Below, one piece after another: positions 33,668-42,894 of a DNA stretch of 64,000 bases (position 1 is its first letter; each line of letters begins with the position of its first letter). The notes under the pieces were generated by a model. It was not told the DNA's origin, did not search any database, and was given only the letters and a program-made list of their open reading frames with translations. A program made the translations under genes and the position numbers. Origin of the DNA: Actinomycetota bacterium (lineage in GTDB: Bacteria; Actinomycetota; Acidimicrobiia; IMCC26256; VFJJ01); the NCBI GenBank assembly GCA_009886115.1, contig VFJJ01000018.1, positions 1-64,000 of the forward strand. Reading direction: 5' to 3'.

Positions 33668-35548
33668 GTGACGATGGACGAGGCGACGACCCCGACGTTC
33701 CCGACGTTCCCCACGACCGGCAGGGCGCTGGGCGCCGATCTCGTGCCGACGCCCGAGCAGATCATGCGTCTCCAGGCCGTCGCCCGCGGTGACGAGGTGG
33801 CCGATCTGGCGATCCGCGGCGGAACGGTGATGTCGGTGCACAGTCGCGAGCTCGTCGAGCGCGACGTGCTGATCGTGGGGCCGTACATCGCGGCGGTCAC
33901 CCCTCCCGGTCGGCTCCGCGCCGTCGTCGAGATCGACGCCGCCGGGCGATTCGTCACCCCCACCTTCGTCGACACGCACCTCCACATCGAGTACACGATG
34001 CTCACGCCCGGGGAGTTGGCCCGCCTCGTCGTGCCCCGCGGAACCACCACGGTCCTGGCCGACCCCAATTGCCTCGCCAACGTCTGCGGCGCCGCGGCGA
34101 TCGATGTCATGGGCCACACGACCACCCCCATGCGGATCTTCCAGCAGATCTCCCACAAGGTCCCCCGCGTTCCGGGACGTGAGCTGGGCGGAGCGACGGT
34201 CTCCGAGCAGGAGGTCCTCGACCGGTTGGTGCTCGCCACCACCGCCACCCTGGGCGAGTCGAACCCGTTCGACCTCGACCTCTCAGCGGCCCGCAAGGCC
34301 CACGTGACGCTGGCGGCCGGACGGCGTATCACCGGGCACACCGCCCGGCTCGCCGACGAGCCGTTGTGGTCGTACCTCGCCGGCGGCGTCGGCGACGATC
34401 ACAACGCGTTCAACACCACCGAGGTGCTCGATCGACTCCGTCTCGGCGTGATGATCACGGTGATGGCCGGCTCGATGAACGACAACGTGCCCCTCGTGTT
34501 CGCCGACGTCGACGCCGTCGCGGGCGGTTTCGACCACATGACCTTCTGCGCCGACGACCGTCACGTCGAGGACCTCCACGAGCTGGGCCACATCGATCAC
34601 CACGTTCGCAGCGCCATCGCCTGCGGGGTGCCCGTCGTCGAGGCCTACCGCATGGCCACGCTCAACGCGGCCCGTCACTACCGGCTCGACCACCTCCTCG
34701 GCTCGATCACGCCCAGCCGGCTCGCCGATCTCATGGTCCTCGACGATCTTGCTGCGGTCTCGCCGTCGCTCGTCGTCGTCGGGGGTGTCGTGGTCGCCGA
34801 GGACGGGCGGGCAGCCTTCGCCAACACCGACGCGCCCCTGCCCGCGTGGACACGCGACACCATGCGCCTGCACGCGGGCATCGGTGTCGAGACCTTCAGG
34901 GTGCCGGCGACCCCCGGGCCCGACGAGGTTGCCGTCGTCCGGGCGATGGAGATGTACGACGGTTACTTCAAGCGGGCCTTCGAGGCCGAGTTGCCCGTGG
35001 TCGACGGGAACGTGATCGCCGATCCGTCGATCGACGTCGCCAAGATCGCGGTGGTAGACCGCCATCACGCGACGTCGCACCGGGCGATGGGATTCGTTCA
35101 GGGTTTCGGTCTGCGCCGGGGCGCGCTCGGCATCACCTCGAATTGCGAGAACCAGAACCTGGTGGTGGTCGGTACGAGCGACGCCGATCTGGCGCTGGCG
35201 GCCAGCGCTCTGCGGGAGCTCGGGGGCGGCTACGTCGCCGTTGCTGACGGGCGGGTCCTGGCCTCGGTGCCGTTGCCGTACGGCGGGATCATGAGCGACC
35301 AGCCCTGGGAGGTGGTGCACGAGCAGTCGGTGGCGATCAACGCTGCCGCCCGGGAGCTGGGCTGCGACATGGCCAGCCCGTTCATGATCCTGGCGTTCGT
35401 CGGCCTCGCCGGCGTTCCCGACTACGGGCTCACCGAGCTGGGGCTGATCGACACGTTCACCCAGGAGATCATCCCCGTGCTGCTGTGCTGTCGATGCCCG
35501 CTGCACGTGCACCGAGCCCGGGTCCCGCCGCAGGGGGAGCCGGGGTGA
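33668..35548 (+). CDS. Adenine deaminase family protein (paralogue 2)
   Basis: A 626-aa second Ade paralogue, clearly diverged from the first. Family landmarks are THLHIEYTMLTPGELA, VPRGTTTVLADPNCLANV, GHTARLADEP, DDHNAFNTTEVLDRL, TFCADDRHVEDLHELGHIDHHVR and the C-terminal VVDRHHATSHRAMGFVQGFGL. It keeps the CADDR segment that paralogue 1 lacks. The GTG at 33668 or ATG at 33674 could start it. The last 25 residues (CCRCPLHVHRARV) are Cys-rich and unusual. It may act on a different aminopurine. Its stop overlaps the next GTG start. Confidence 0.85.
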   Translation: MTMDEATTPTFPTFPTTGRALGADLVPTPEQIMRLQAVARGDEVADLAIRGGTVMSVHSRELVERDVLIVGPYIAAVTPPGRLRAVVEIDAAGRFVTPTFVDTHLHIEYTMLTPGELARLVVPRGTTTVLADPNCLANVCGAAAIDVMGHTTTPMRIFQQISHKVPRVPGRELGGATVSEQEVLDRLVLATTATLGESNPFDLDLSAARKAHVTLAAGRRITGHTARLADEPLWSYLAGGVGDDHNAFNTTEVLDRLRLGVMITVMAGSMNDNVPLVFADVDAVAGGFDHMTFCADDRHVEDLHELGHIDHHVRSAIACGVPVVEAYRMATLNAARHYRLDHLLGSITPSRLADLMVLDDLAAVSPSLVVVGGVVVAEDGRAAFANTDAPLPAWTRDTMRLHAGIGVETFRVPATPGPDEVAVVRAMEMYDGYFKRAFEAELPVVDGNVIADPSIDVAKIAVVDRHHATSHRAMGFVQGFGLRRGALGITSNCENQNLVVVGTSDADLALAASALRELGGGYVAVADGRVLASVPLPYGGIMSDQPWEVVHEQSVAINAAARELGCDMASPFMILAFVGLAGVPDYGLTELGLIDTFTQEIIPVLLCCRCPLHVHRARVPPQGEPG

Positions 35549-36789
35549 CCGGCTCGCCCCGCCCGCTGCTGGGCGCGGCGTTCCCGCTCCCGCGCCTCAC
35601 CGGGACCGAGGCCCGGGCCATCGCCGAGCTCGACGATGTGATCGAGGCTGTCATCGCCCCGCTGGCCGACGAGCACGACGCCGCCGGGCGCTACCCCACC
35701 CGGGCCGTGGCCGCGCTCAAGCGCAGCGGGATCCTGAAGATCTCGGTGCCTGCGGCCTTCGGTGGCCTGGGCGCCTCCCATGCCGCCAGCCTCGAGTGCC
35801 AGGTCCGGCTGGCGGCCGCCGACAGCTCGGTCGCCCAGATCTTCAAGGTCCACGACGAGCTGGTGCGGGAGATCTTCACGTTCTGCCCCGACGAGCTGAG
35901 GCCACGTCTGGCCCGGGCCGTGCTCGACGACGACGTCATCCTCGGGCTGGCAGTGGCCGAGGCCACCAGCACCGTCGCCGAGCCGCTGCGCACGACGGCC
36001 ATCGCCCAGCCTGACGGTGGCTACGTCATCGACGGCACCAAGATCTACACGACCGGCGCGGCCGAGGCCGACCTCGTCGCCGTCTGGGCACTGAACCCGG
36101 CCGAGCTCACCCCCGAGCAACCCTGGCGGGCGTTGCAGCTCAACCTCGTCCCGGCCGGTGCCGCGGGCATGACCGTCCACCGCGACTGGGACGCGCTCGG
36201 ACAACGAGCGACCGACTCCGGGACGATCACGTTCGCCGGCGTCCGAACCGACCCTCGCTGGAAGGCCTCCGAGCCCGGCCGCGCCCCGTTGCCCCACAGC
36301 GGCGCCCGGTTCGAGGCCGGGTTCGCCGCCTGCGCCGTCGGCATCGGGATCGGCGCCCTCCGAGCCGGTGTGGCGTTCGTGAACGAGCACAGCCGGCCCT
36401 GGCCGGCAGCCGGTGTGAGCAACGCGGCCGACGACCTGCTCGTCCAGCGCAAGGCCGGCCAACTCGTCGCCGATCTCGTGGCCGCGTACGCGCTGGTCGA
36501 GCGCTGCGGCGAGCTGCTCGACGCGTTCGAACGGGGAGAGCTCGGGCGGACCGCGCTGGCCGTGCCGATCTACGCGGCCCGCTCCGCTGGCGACCGTGCC
36601 GGGTTGGCCGCGGCGGCTGATGTCATGTCGCTGTTGGGGACCCGCTCGGCGCGTAGCACCCATCGCTTCGACCGGTGGTGGCGCAACGTCCGCACCTTGT
36701 CCCTGCACGATCCGGTGGAATGGAAGCATGCCGAGATCGGGCGTCACGTGCTGACGGGCTGGGACCCTCCACCGGGCATCTACACGTGA
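35545..36789 (+). CDS. Acyl-CoA dehydrogenase-fold flavoprotein (DszC/monooxygenase-like)
   Basis: A 414-aa protein of the acyl-CoA dehydrogenase fold: LKRSGILKISVPAAFGGLGAS near the N-terminus, DGGYVIDGTKIYTTGAAEADL in the beta domain, and a helical C-terminal domain ending in VRTLSLHDPVEWKHAEIGRHVL. That ending (HDP-x4-K) resembles flavin monooxygenases such as DszC, SfnB and related N-hydroxylases rather than true dehydrogenases. The GTG start overlaps the deaminase stop with GGGGGAG upstream, so it is coupled to purine genes. It may oxidise a purine-derived compound; this is inference. Confidence 0.78.
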   Translation: MTGSPRPLLGAAFPLPRLTGTEARAIAELDDVIEAVIAPLADEHDAAGRYPTRAVAALKRSGILKISVPAAFGGLGASHAASLECQVRLAAADSSVAQIFKVHDELVREIFTFCPDELRPRLARAVLDDDVILGLAVAEATSTVAEPLRTTAIAQPDGGYVIDGTKIYTTGAAEADLVAVWALNPAELTPEQPWRALQLNLVPAGAAGMTVHRDWDALGQRATDSGTITFAGVRTDPRWKASEPGRAPLPHSGARFEAGFAACAVGIGIGALRAGVAFVNEHSRPWPAAGVSNAADDLLVQRKAGQLVADLVAAYALVERCGELLDAFERGELGRTALAVPIYAARSAGDRAGLAAAADVMSLLGTRSARSTHRFDRWWRNVRTLSLHDPVEWKHAEIGRHVLTGWDPPPGIYT

Positions 36790-36827
36790 GCTCCCCGGCT
36801 CTGCCATCGATCCCGAAAGGTCGGCCC

Positions 36828-37838
36828 ATGACCACGCCATCGATCGACGCCGAGTTGATCCGGCGGATGCCCAAGGTGGAGCTGCACATCCACCTGGAGG
36901 GGTGCTTCACGCCGGCCCGGATCGCCGAGCTGGCCGAGCGGGCCGACGAGCCGCCACCCCGGCCGCTGGGCGAGCTCTGGGCTGTCGACAACCTCGCCGA
37001 CTTCCTCCTGTCGCTCGATTGGGTGTGCTCGCTCGTGCGCGACGCCGAGACCGCCGAGACGATCGCGCTCGACTTCGCCCGCTACGCCCACGATCAGGGG
37101 ATCGCCTACGCCGAGGTCATCGTCAACCCCACGCACTGGACGGGCCTGAGCACCGACACGCTGTTCGCGGCGTTGGCGTCGGGGTTCGACCGGGCGGCCC
37201 GCGGCGGGCTCGGCGATTTCCGGCTGCTGCCGTCGATCCTGCGCCAGCAGTCGGCCGACGACGCCGTCGCGCTCGTGCGATGGATGGGCGCCGCCGGCAT
37301 CGATCGCATCGTCGGCCTGTCGATCGACGGGAACGAGGCCGCAGCCGGTCGCACGGGGACGCGCTTCGCCGGCGCCTACGCCCTGGCCCGGAGCTTGGGA
37401 CTGGGTGCGACGGCCCACGCCGGTGAGTCGTCAGGTGCCGAAGGGGTCCGCGACGCCATCGAGCTGCTCGGGGTCAGCCGCATCGATCATGGCATCCGTT
37501 GCGTCGAGGACCCAGCCGTGCTCGACCTCGTCATCGAGCGCGGCATCACCCTCAACCTCTGCCTCACGTCGAACTGCACGCTGGTGTACGGCCACCTCGA
37601 CGCCCATCCCGTCGTCGAGCTGGCCCGGGCCGGCGTTTCCTTCACGATCAACACCGACGACCCGGAGACCCTCGGCGTCACCTTGTGCTCTGAGCTGGAG
37701 CTGGCTGGCGCCCATCTGGGTTGGACGACGGCCGATCTCGTCGCGGCCCAGCGCCGGGCCGTCCGGGCCGCGTTCTGCGACCCGACGACCCGGCTGAAGC
37801 TCACCGGCGCGCTCGACCGCTTCGCGCAGGGCGGCTGA
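36828..37838 (+). CDS. add: Adenosine deaminase
   Basis: A 336-aa member of the adenosine/adenine deaminase family. MPKVELHIHLEGCFTPARI (zinc HxH) is at residues 14-32; the third zinc His and catalytic Glu are in TAHAGESSGAEGVRDAI near residue 200; SRIDHGIRC and the fourth ligand region TINTDDPETLGVTLCSE follow. The ATG at 36828 has GAAAGG 7 bases upstream. Some family members deaminate adenine or aminodeoxyfutalosine, so substrate is likely but not certain. Last of the rightward purine genes, convergent with the transporter. Confidence 0.88.
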   Translation: MTTPSIDAELIRRMPKVELHIHLEGCFTPARIAELAERADEPPPRPLGELWAVDNLADFLLSLDWVCSLVRDAETAETIALDFARYAHDQGIAYAEVIVNPTHWTGLSTDTLFAALASGFDRAARGGLGDFRLLPSILRQQSADDAVALVRWMGAAGIDRIVGLSIDGNEAAAGRTGTRFAGAYALARSLGLGATAHAGESSGAEGVRDAIELLGVSRIDHGIRCVEDPAVLDLVIERGITLNLCLTSNCTLVYGHLDAHPVVELARAGVSFTINTDDPETLGVTLCSELELAGAHLGWTTADLVAAQRRAVRAAFCDPTTRLKLTGALDRFAQGG

Positions 37839-37873
37839 TCGCTCGGGTACTCGGGCGCCGACAGCTCGGGCGG

Positions 37874-38812
37874 CTATCGGTCGGCCACGTAGTTGACGCC
37901 GAGCCCCCGGGGCATCCGCGCCCGACGGGCCCCGATGATCAAGATGGTGAGGGCCACGAGGAAGGGGATGGCATTGAGCGCCTCGGTCGGGACGTCTCCC
38001 GAGACGACGTTGCGCAGGTTCGACGAGAACGCCTCGAAGAAACCGAACACGAACGCTCCCACGGCGGCGCCCCACACGCTCCAGCTGGCCATGATGATGA
38101 CGATCAGGGCGATGAAGCCCCGGTTGGCCGTGAGGAACGGTTGGAACTGGCCCACCTGGCCCAGCATGAGCGCGCCCCCGCCGACGCCTCCGAGGAACCC
38201 CGACAGGAGGCAGGCGAGGCTCCGTACCCGGACGACAGGCACGCCCCGGGCCGCGGCTGCGTCGGGATCCTCACCCACCGCCCGCACCTGCAGGCCGAAC
38301 GTGGTCCGGGCCGAGCACCACCACGCGATGGGGACGAGCGCGAAGCCCATCCAGCTGATCCAGTTGTTCCCGAAGATGGCATCGCCGAGGAAGGGCACGT
38401 CCGAGAGCCCGGGGATGTCGATCTCGGAGAGGCGCGACACCCGACGGGCATCCTGGGGGGTGGGGGTGGTCTCCCGGAAGACGAACCCCGTGAGGCCGAT
38501 GCCGAGGGTCGTGAGCGCGAAGCCGACGACGACCTGGTTGGCGCTGAGGCGGACGCTCAGCGCCACCATGAGCAGCGCCATCAGCATGCCGGCGATGCCC
38601 CCTGCGAGCAGGCCGATGAGCGTCCCCGTCTCAACGGCCACATAGAGGCTGGTGAGCGAACCGACGATCATGTAGCCCTCGAGGCCGATGTTCAACACCC
38701 CGGCTCGCTGCGAGAAGGTCTCGCCGATCGATGCGTAGATGAGCGGCGTCGCCAGGCGAAGACCACCCGAGATCGAGGCGATCCAGAAGGTCTCGGTGAG
38801 CAGGCGGTCCAT
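37874..38812 (-). CDS. Nucleoside-type ABC transporter permease (BmpC/NupQ-like)
   Basis: A 312-aa permease with about eight helices and the family signature SQRAGVLNIGLEGYMIVGSL near residues 33-52, plus RAVGEDPDAAAARGVPVVRVRS as the ATPase contact loop. It pairs with the permease encoded 2 bp upstream in an importer of the BmpA/YufNOPQ class. Members move purine and pyrimidine nucleosides, which fits the deaminase genes on either side. Confidence 0.88.
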   Translation of the reverse strand: MDRLLTETFWIASISGGLRLATPLIYASIGETFSQRAGVLNIGLEGYMIVGSLTSLYVAVETGTLIGLLAGGIAGMLMALLMVALSVRLSANQVVVGFALTTLGIGLTGFVFRETTPTPQDARRVSRLSEIDIPGLSDVPFLGDAIFGNNWISWMGFALVPIAWWCSARTTFGLQVRAVGEDPDAAAARGVPVVRVRSLACLLSGFLGGVGGGALMLGQVGQFQPFLTANRGFIALIVIIMASWSVWGAAVGAFVFGFFEAFSSNLRNVVSGDVPTEALNAIPFLVALTILIIGARRARMPRGLGVNYVADR

Positions 38813-38814
38813 GG

Positions 38815-39981
38815 TCAACGCCCCCGGGCCGAGCCGGCCGCGGGCGTTGAGCCGGAGGCCCGGCTCGACCGGTCGGGGACGAGACGGAACGATCGAGCGG
38901 CTCTCCGCAGCAATGATGCGATCTGCGGCGCGTAGCGCACCGCGAAGCCGAGGAGGATGAGCGCCTGGATCACGTCGCTTAGCGACGCCGGGATGCCCTC
39001 GCTCGACTGCATGGCCAGGCCGCCCGACTGGAGCGCCCCGAAGAGGAGGGATGCGGCGAGGATCCCGGCCGGTCGTGCTGCACCGAGGAACGCCACGACC
39101 AGACCGAAGAACCCGATCTCCGATGCGATCTCGAGATAGAGGCGCTGCAACAGGCCGGCGGCCTGGATCCAGCCGACGACGCCGGCCGCGGCGCCCGAGA
39201 TCAGCAGCGAGTTGAGCACGACCCGCCGGCCGGGGATCCCCAGGCTCTCGGCGAGCCGCGGGTTCTCGCCGTAGAGGTCGTACCGGAACCCGACCGTCGA
39301 ACGGATCCACCACCACAGGCCCAGCAGCACCGCGGGGGCGACGAGCACGCCGATGTGGAAGCGGGTGCCGTCGATCACGAGGCCGAGCACGCCGTTGTCG
39401 GGGTAGGCATCCGACTGCGGGGTGATCGCGGCTGGAGGCTTGAGCGGGCCGTTGAGCAGGTACTCGATCAGCAGCGCGGCGAACTCGGTGAACAACAGCG
39501 TCGAGAGGATCTCGTTGACCCCGAGGTAGGCGCGCAGCAACGCGGGCACGAGCGCCCAGGCCGCTCCGAAGAGAGCTCCGCCGATCGCCGCCGCCGGGAT
39601 CGCCAGGCCCGACGGAGCGCCGTCGAACAGCTTGGCTGTGAGGAGCGCGCCGATGGCCCCCACGATCACCTGGCCCTGGGCGCCGATGGTCACCATGCCG
39701 GCGCGCAGTGCCACGGCGGCTCCTGCGCCCACGATCACGAGCGGTGCCGACCGGGCCAACGTCTCGCCGATCGCGAACTTCGAGCCGAACGCCCCGTCGA
39801 GCATGGCGCCGTACGCGCTGAACGGGCTGTCGCCCGAGACGAGCAGGATCACGCCGCCGACGATCAGGGCTCCCAGCACGGCGAGGATGCTCGTGCTCGC
39901 GCCGATGGTGGCCCGCTCGAGGCCCGATGCCTCGAGCTCGACATCGTCGTGCGTCTCGGCGACGACCGGCTCGTCAGCCAT
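38815..39981 (-). CDS. Nucleoside-type ABC transporter permease (BmpB/NupP-like)
   Basis: A 388-aa permease with about nine helices. Family landmarks are GAGAAVALRAGMVTIGAQGQVIVGAIGA and YLGVNEILSTLLFTEFAALLIEYLLNG. YGENPRLAESLGIPGRRVV is the coupling loop. It has a longer polar C-terminal tail than usual. The start overlaps the ATPase stop by 8 bp. Confidence 0.88.
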   Translation of the reverse strand: MADEPVVAETHDDVELEASGLERATIGASTSILAVLGALIVGGVILLVSGDSPFSAYGAMLDGAFGSKFAIGETLARSAPLVIVGAGAAVALRAGMVTIGAQGQVIVGAIGALLTAKLFDGAPSGLAIPAAAIGGALFGAAWALVPALLRAYLGVNEILSTLLFTEFAALLIEYLLNGPLKPPAAITPQSDAYPDNGVLGLVIDGTRFHIGVLVAPAVLLGLWWWIRSTVGFRYDLYGENPRLAESLGIPGRRVVLNSLLISGAAAGVVGWIQAAGLLQRLYLEIASEIGFFGLVVAFLGAARPAGILAASLLFGALQSGGLAMQSSEGIPASLSDVIQALILLGFAVRYAPQIASLLRRAARSFRLVPDRSSRASGSTPAAGSARGR

Positions 39982-41584
39982 GATGGTCTGCCCTTGGGGC
40001 GCCGCCGGTCCCCGCGCCCGCGCCCCGGCCCGCGCCCGGTCGCGGTCGCGGTCGCGGTCGAGCCATGCCGGCCATGGCCGCGCCCAGACGGCCCGACGTC
40101 ATGTCCTCGATGGCGAACTCGTCGGTGACCCGTCCCCCGCTCAGCACCACGACCCGGTGGGCCAGCTCGCGAACCTCGTCGAGGTCGGCGCTGATCACCA
40201 CGACCGCCCCACCCCGCTCGGCAACGGCGAAGCACCGGTCGCGCATGGCCCGAGCGGCATGGGGGTCGAGCCCCTTGGTGGGGCCGGCAGCCACCAGCAC
40301 CGCAGGATCGCGCTCGAGCTCGCGTGCCGCCATCAGCTTCTGCTGGTTGCCTCCCGACAGCGCTCCGGCAATGGCGCTGGGCTCAGGAGGGCGCACCTCG
40401 AAGCGGCCGGCCAGCTCGCGGACGTGCGCTCCGACCGGGCCCGGCAACCGCACGCCCAGACGGGCGAAGCCCCGGTCGCCGATGCGCCGCGCGATGGCGT
40501 TGTCGGCGAGGGTGAACCCGTGGGCCAGACCGGTGGCGCGGTCTTCGTGGAGATGGGCCATCCCGGCTGCGATGGCCTTGCGACTCGACCCGGTCACGTC
40601 GACGCCGTCGACCACGACGTGTCCCCGGGTGGGCCGCCGCACGCCGGTGAGCACCTCGGCCAGAGCCTCCTGGCCGTTGCCCGCCACGCCGACGACACCG
40701 ACGATCTCGCCGCCGCCGACCGTGAAGCTCACCCCGTCGAGCCCGACACCGTGATCGAGGTGCGCTCCGAGGCCCTGGGCCGAGAGGCGCACCTCGCCGC
40801 GGACCGTCTGCGGGCGCTCGACCCGGAGCAGCGACAGGTCGCCGATCATGAGCTCGGCGATACGGGCCAGGTCGGCCTGACGCACGTCCTCGCCGGCGAG
40901 CACGACACGGCCCTGGCGCAGGATGGTGAGCCGGTCGGCCAGCTGGGCCAGCTCGGGCAGGCGATGGGAGATGTAGATGATCGGCGTGCCTTCGGCCCTC
41001 AGTCGTTGACACAGCCGGATGAGGGCGTCGGTCTCGACCGGGCCCAGCGCGGAGCTGGGCTCGTCGAGGATGAGCGCCCGTGCTCCCCAGGCGACGCCGA
41101 TGAGGATCTCCGCCTGCTGACGCACGGCCAGGGGCAGGTCGTCGACGATCGTCGCGGCCGGCACCGCCAGCCCGAGCTCATCGGACAGGCGCGTGACCTC
41201 GGCCCGGGCTGCCCTGGCGTTGAACAGGGCCGATGCGTTGGGCCGTCCGAGCTGCAGGTTCTCGGCGACGGTGAGCCCTCGCACCAACGAGAGCTGTTGG
41301 CGGATGTGCGCCACCCCGCGGGCCGCGCCTTCGCGTCGTGAGCCCGGTGCATACGGTTCGCCGAACAGCGCCATCTCGCCGCTGTCGGCGCGCAGCACGC
41401 CGGCGACGATCTTGGCCAGGGTCGACTTGCCGGCTCCGTTCTCGCCGACCAGGGCGTGGATCTCGCCGGCCCGCAACGTGAAGTCGACATCGGCCAGCGC
41501 CTGCACCGCGCCGAACCGGCGGGAGATCCCCCGGGCCTCGAGGACCGGGGGATCTCCCGTGATCGGAGGGACGCCGCTCGGCAT
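39974..41584 (-). CDS. Nucleoside-type ABC transporter ATP-binding protein, two cassettes
   Basis: A 536-aa protein with two ABC cassettes, as in sugar and nucleoside importers of the CUT2/BMP class. Cassette 1 (about 1-250) has Walker A GENGAGKST and Walker B ALILDEPSSALG. Cassette 2 (about 255-510) has the expected degenerate Walker A (GVAGNGQEALAEVL) and signature LSGGNQQKLMAAREL. The C-terminal tail is an Arg-Pro/Gly-Ala repeat from low-complexity DNA. The stop of the binding-protein gene overlaps its start as TGATG, giving tight coupling. Confidence 0.9.
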   Translation of the reverse strand: MPSGVPPITGDPPVLEARGISRRFGAVQALADVDFTLRAGEIHALVGENGAGKSTLAKIVAGVLRADSGEMALFGEPYAPGSRREGAARGVAHIRQQLSLVRGLTVAENLQLGRPNASALFNARAARAEVTRLSDELGLAVPAATIVDDLPLAVRQQAEILIGVAWGARALILDEPSSALGPVETDALIRLCQRLRAEGTPIIYISHRLPELAQLADRLTILRQGRVVLAGEDVRQADLARIAELMIGDLSLLRVERPQTVRGEVRLSAQGLGAHLDHGVGLDGVSFTVGGGEIVGVVGVAGNGQEALAEVLTGVRRPTRGHVVVDGVDVTGSSRKAIAAGMAHLHEDRATGLAHGFTLADNAIARRIGDRGFARLGVRLPGPVGAHVRELAGRFEVRPPEPSAIAGALSGGNQQKLMAARELERDPAVLVAAGPTKGLDPHAARAMRDRCFAVAERGGAVVVISADLDEVRELAHRVVVLSGGRVTDEFAIEDMTSGRLGAAMAGMARPRPRPRPGAGRGAGAGTGGAPRADHHG

Positions 41585-42750
41585 CAGCCGGGCGTGGGGA
41601 ACGGGATCTCGAACGTGCCGTCCTGCACCGAGGCGATGAGGTCGTCGACGATGGCCTGGAGCTCGGCCGGGGTCTTGGCCAGCTCGACGGTCACGCCGGT
41701 GTTGATGGGAAGGACCGCGACCTGGTTGTTGAAGATGCCCGAGGGGTTGAAGGCGTCGTCGGGCTCCTCGCCGAATGTCCCGTCGCGGAGCTCGACGAAC
41801 CAGTTCAGGTAGAGGTCCTTCAGCACCATCTGCGTCGCCGAGACCAGCACCTCGGGTGCCGTGTCGAGCTGCGTGCCGAATCCGGTCGAGATCGGGATGC
41901 CGGCCGCCGACGCAGACTGGACGGCGCCGATGCAGATGCCGTCACCCGAGCAGTAGATGAAGTCGGCGCCCTGGTCGATGAGCGACTGGGTGACCTCGGC
42001 GGCCTTTTGCACGTTGATGAAGTCACCGGCGAAGCCCTCGAGGAACTCGACGTCGTCGCGCACCGACTGCACGCCCTCGCGAAACGCCTCGTGCCCATCC
42101 TTGACGAACTGGAACTCGGGACCGCCGACCACCCCGATCGTCTCCCCGATGAGCGCGTGGCCGGCCACGACGCCGTTGGGGTAGGCCATGTCCTGCAGGT
42201 TGTACAGCCAGTCCTCGACGTTGGGACCGGTCGTGGCTCCTTCGACGAGGACGCCGCCCGACATCGTGAAGTTCACGTCGGGGAACTCGGAGTACACCTG
42301 TTGGATGGGATCGACGTACTCGATGCCGTGGCCGATGACGAGGTCGTACCCCTGCGTCGCGAAATCGCGAATCGCGGGCAGCGAGTCGGTCGGGTCGACC
42401 AGCTCCTCGATGAACGTGCACTCGATCGCACCGTCCTCGGCGGCGGCATTCAGCAGGCCCTGGTAGCCGCCCTGGCTGAACGAGTTGTCGTTGCGGATAC
42501 CCGGCAACAAGAGCGCGACCCTGAGCACGTCCTTGGTCGCGGACTGACTCGTGTTGCTGCACTCGCCTTCACCACCACCATCACCTTCGGCGGGGGCGGT
42601 GGTGTCGGTCGCTCCCGCGGTGGTGCCGCTCTCCGGTGCCGCCGTGGTCTCGGCGGACGATCCCGAGTCGTCGTCATCGCCACATGCCGTGGCGAACACC
42701 GTCAACGCGGCGGTCGCCACGACGATCCACCATTGCGAACGCTTGCTCAT
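41584..42750 (-). CDS. BMP-family nucleoside-binding lipoprotein
   Basis: A 388-aa substrate-binding protein of the Bmp/PnrA (Med) family. Lipoprotein signal with TVFATAC near residues 19-25, an Asp/Ser/Thr-rich tether to about residue 60, then RVALLLPGIRNDNSFSQGGYQG, DLVIGHGIEYVDPIQQV and FVKDGHEAFREGVQSV. PnrA-type proteins bind purine nucleosides. First gene of the leftward transporter operon. Asp and aromatic purine contacts cannot be checked without an alignment. Confidence 0.88.
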   Translation of the reverse strand: MSKRSQWWIVVATAALTVFATACGDDDDSGSSAETTAAPESGTTAGATDTTAPAEGDGGGEGECSNTSQSATKDVLRVALLLPGIRNDNSFSQGGYQGLLNAAAEDGAIECTFIEELVDPTDSLPAIRDFATQGYDLVIGHGIEYVDPIQQVYSEFPDVNFTMSGGVLVEGATTGPNVEDWLYNLQDMAYPNGVVAGHALIGETIGVVGGPEFQFVKDGHEAFREGVQSVRDDVEFLEGFAGDFINVQKAAEVTQSLIDQGADFIYCSGDGICIGAVQSASAAGIPISTGFGTQLDTAPEVLVSATQMVLKDLYLNWFVELRDGTFGEEPDDAFNPSGIFNNQVAVLPINTGVTVELAKTPAELQAIVDDLIASVQDGTFEIPFPTPG

Positions 42751-42894
42751 GTTCCCTCCCGGTGAGCACCGTCCCCATGCGGCGCCACGTGGGGAAAGCT
42801 ACCAAGCTCGCGCAGGTCACAACATTTCTCCGGTGTTACGGCCGTCGAAACGACCAGCGCGCGAGCGTCGGGCGTGGATCGACCGGCAGCGTGT

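Noticed and set aside
31138-34341. A 1067-codon minus-strand open frame
   Set aside because: It is antisense to the esterase and both adenine deaminases, is His/Arg/Gly-rich in the way GC-rich shadows are, and shows no motif.
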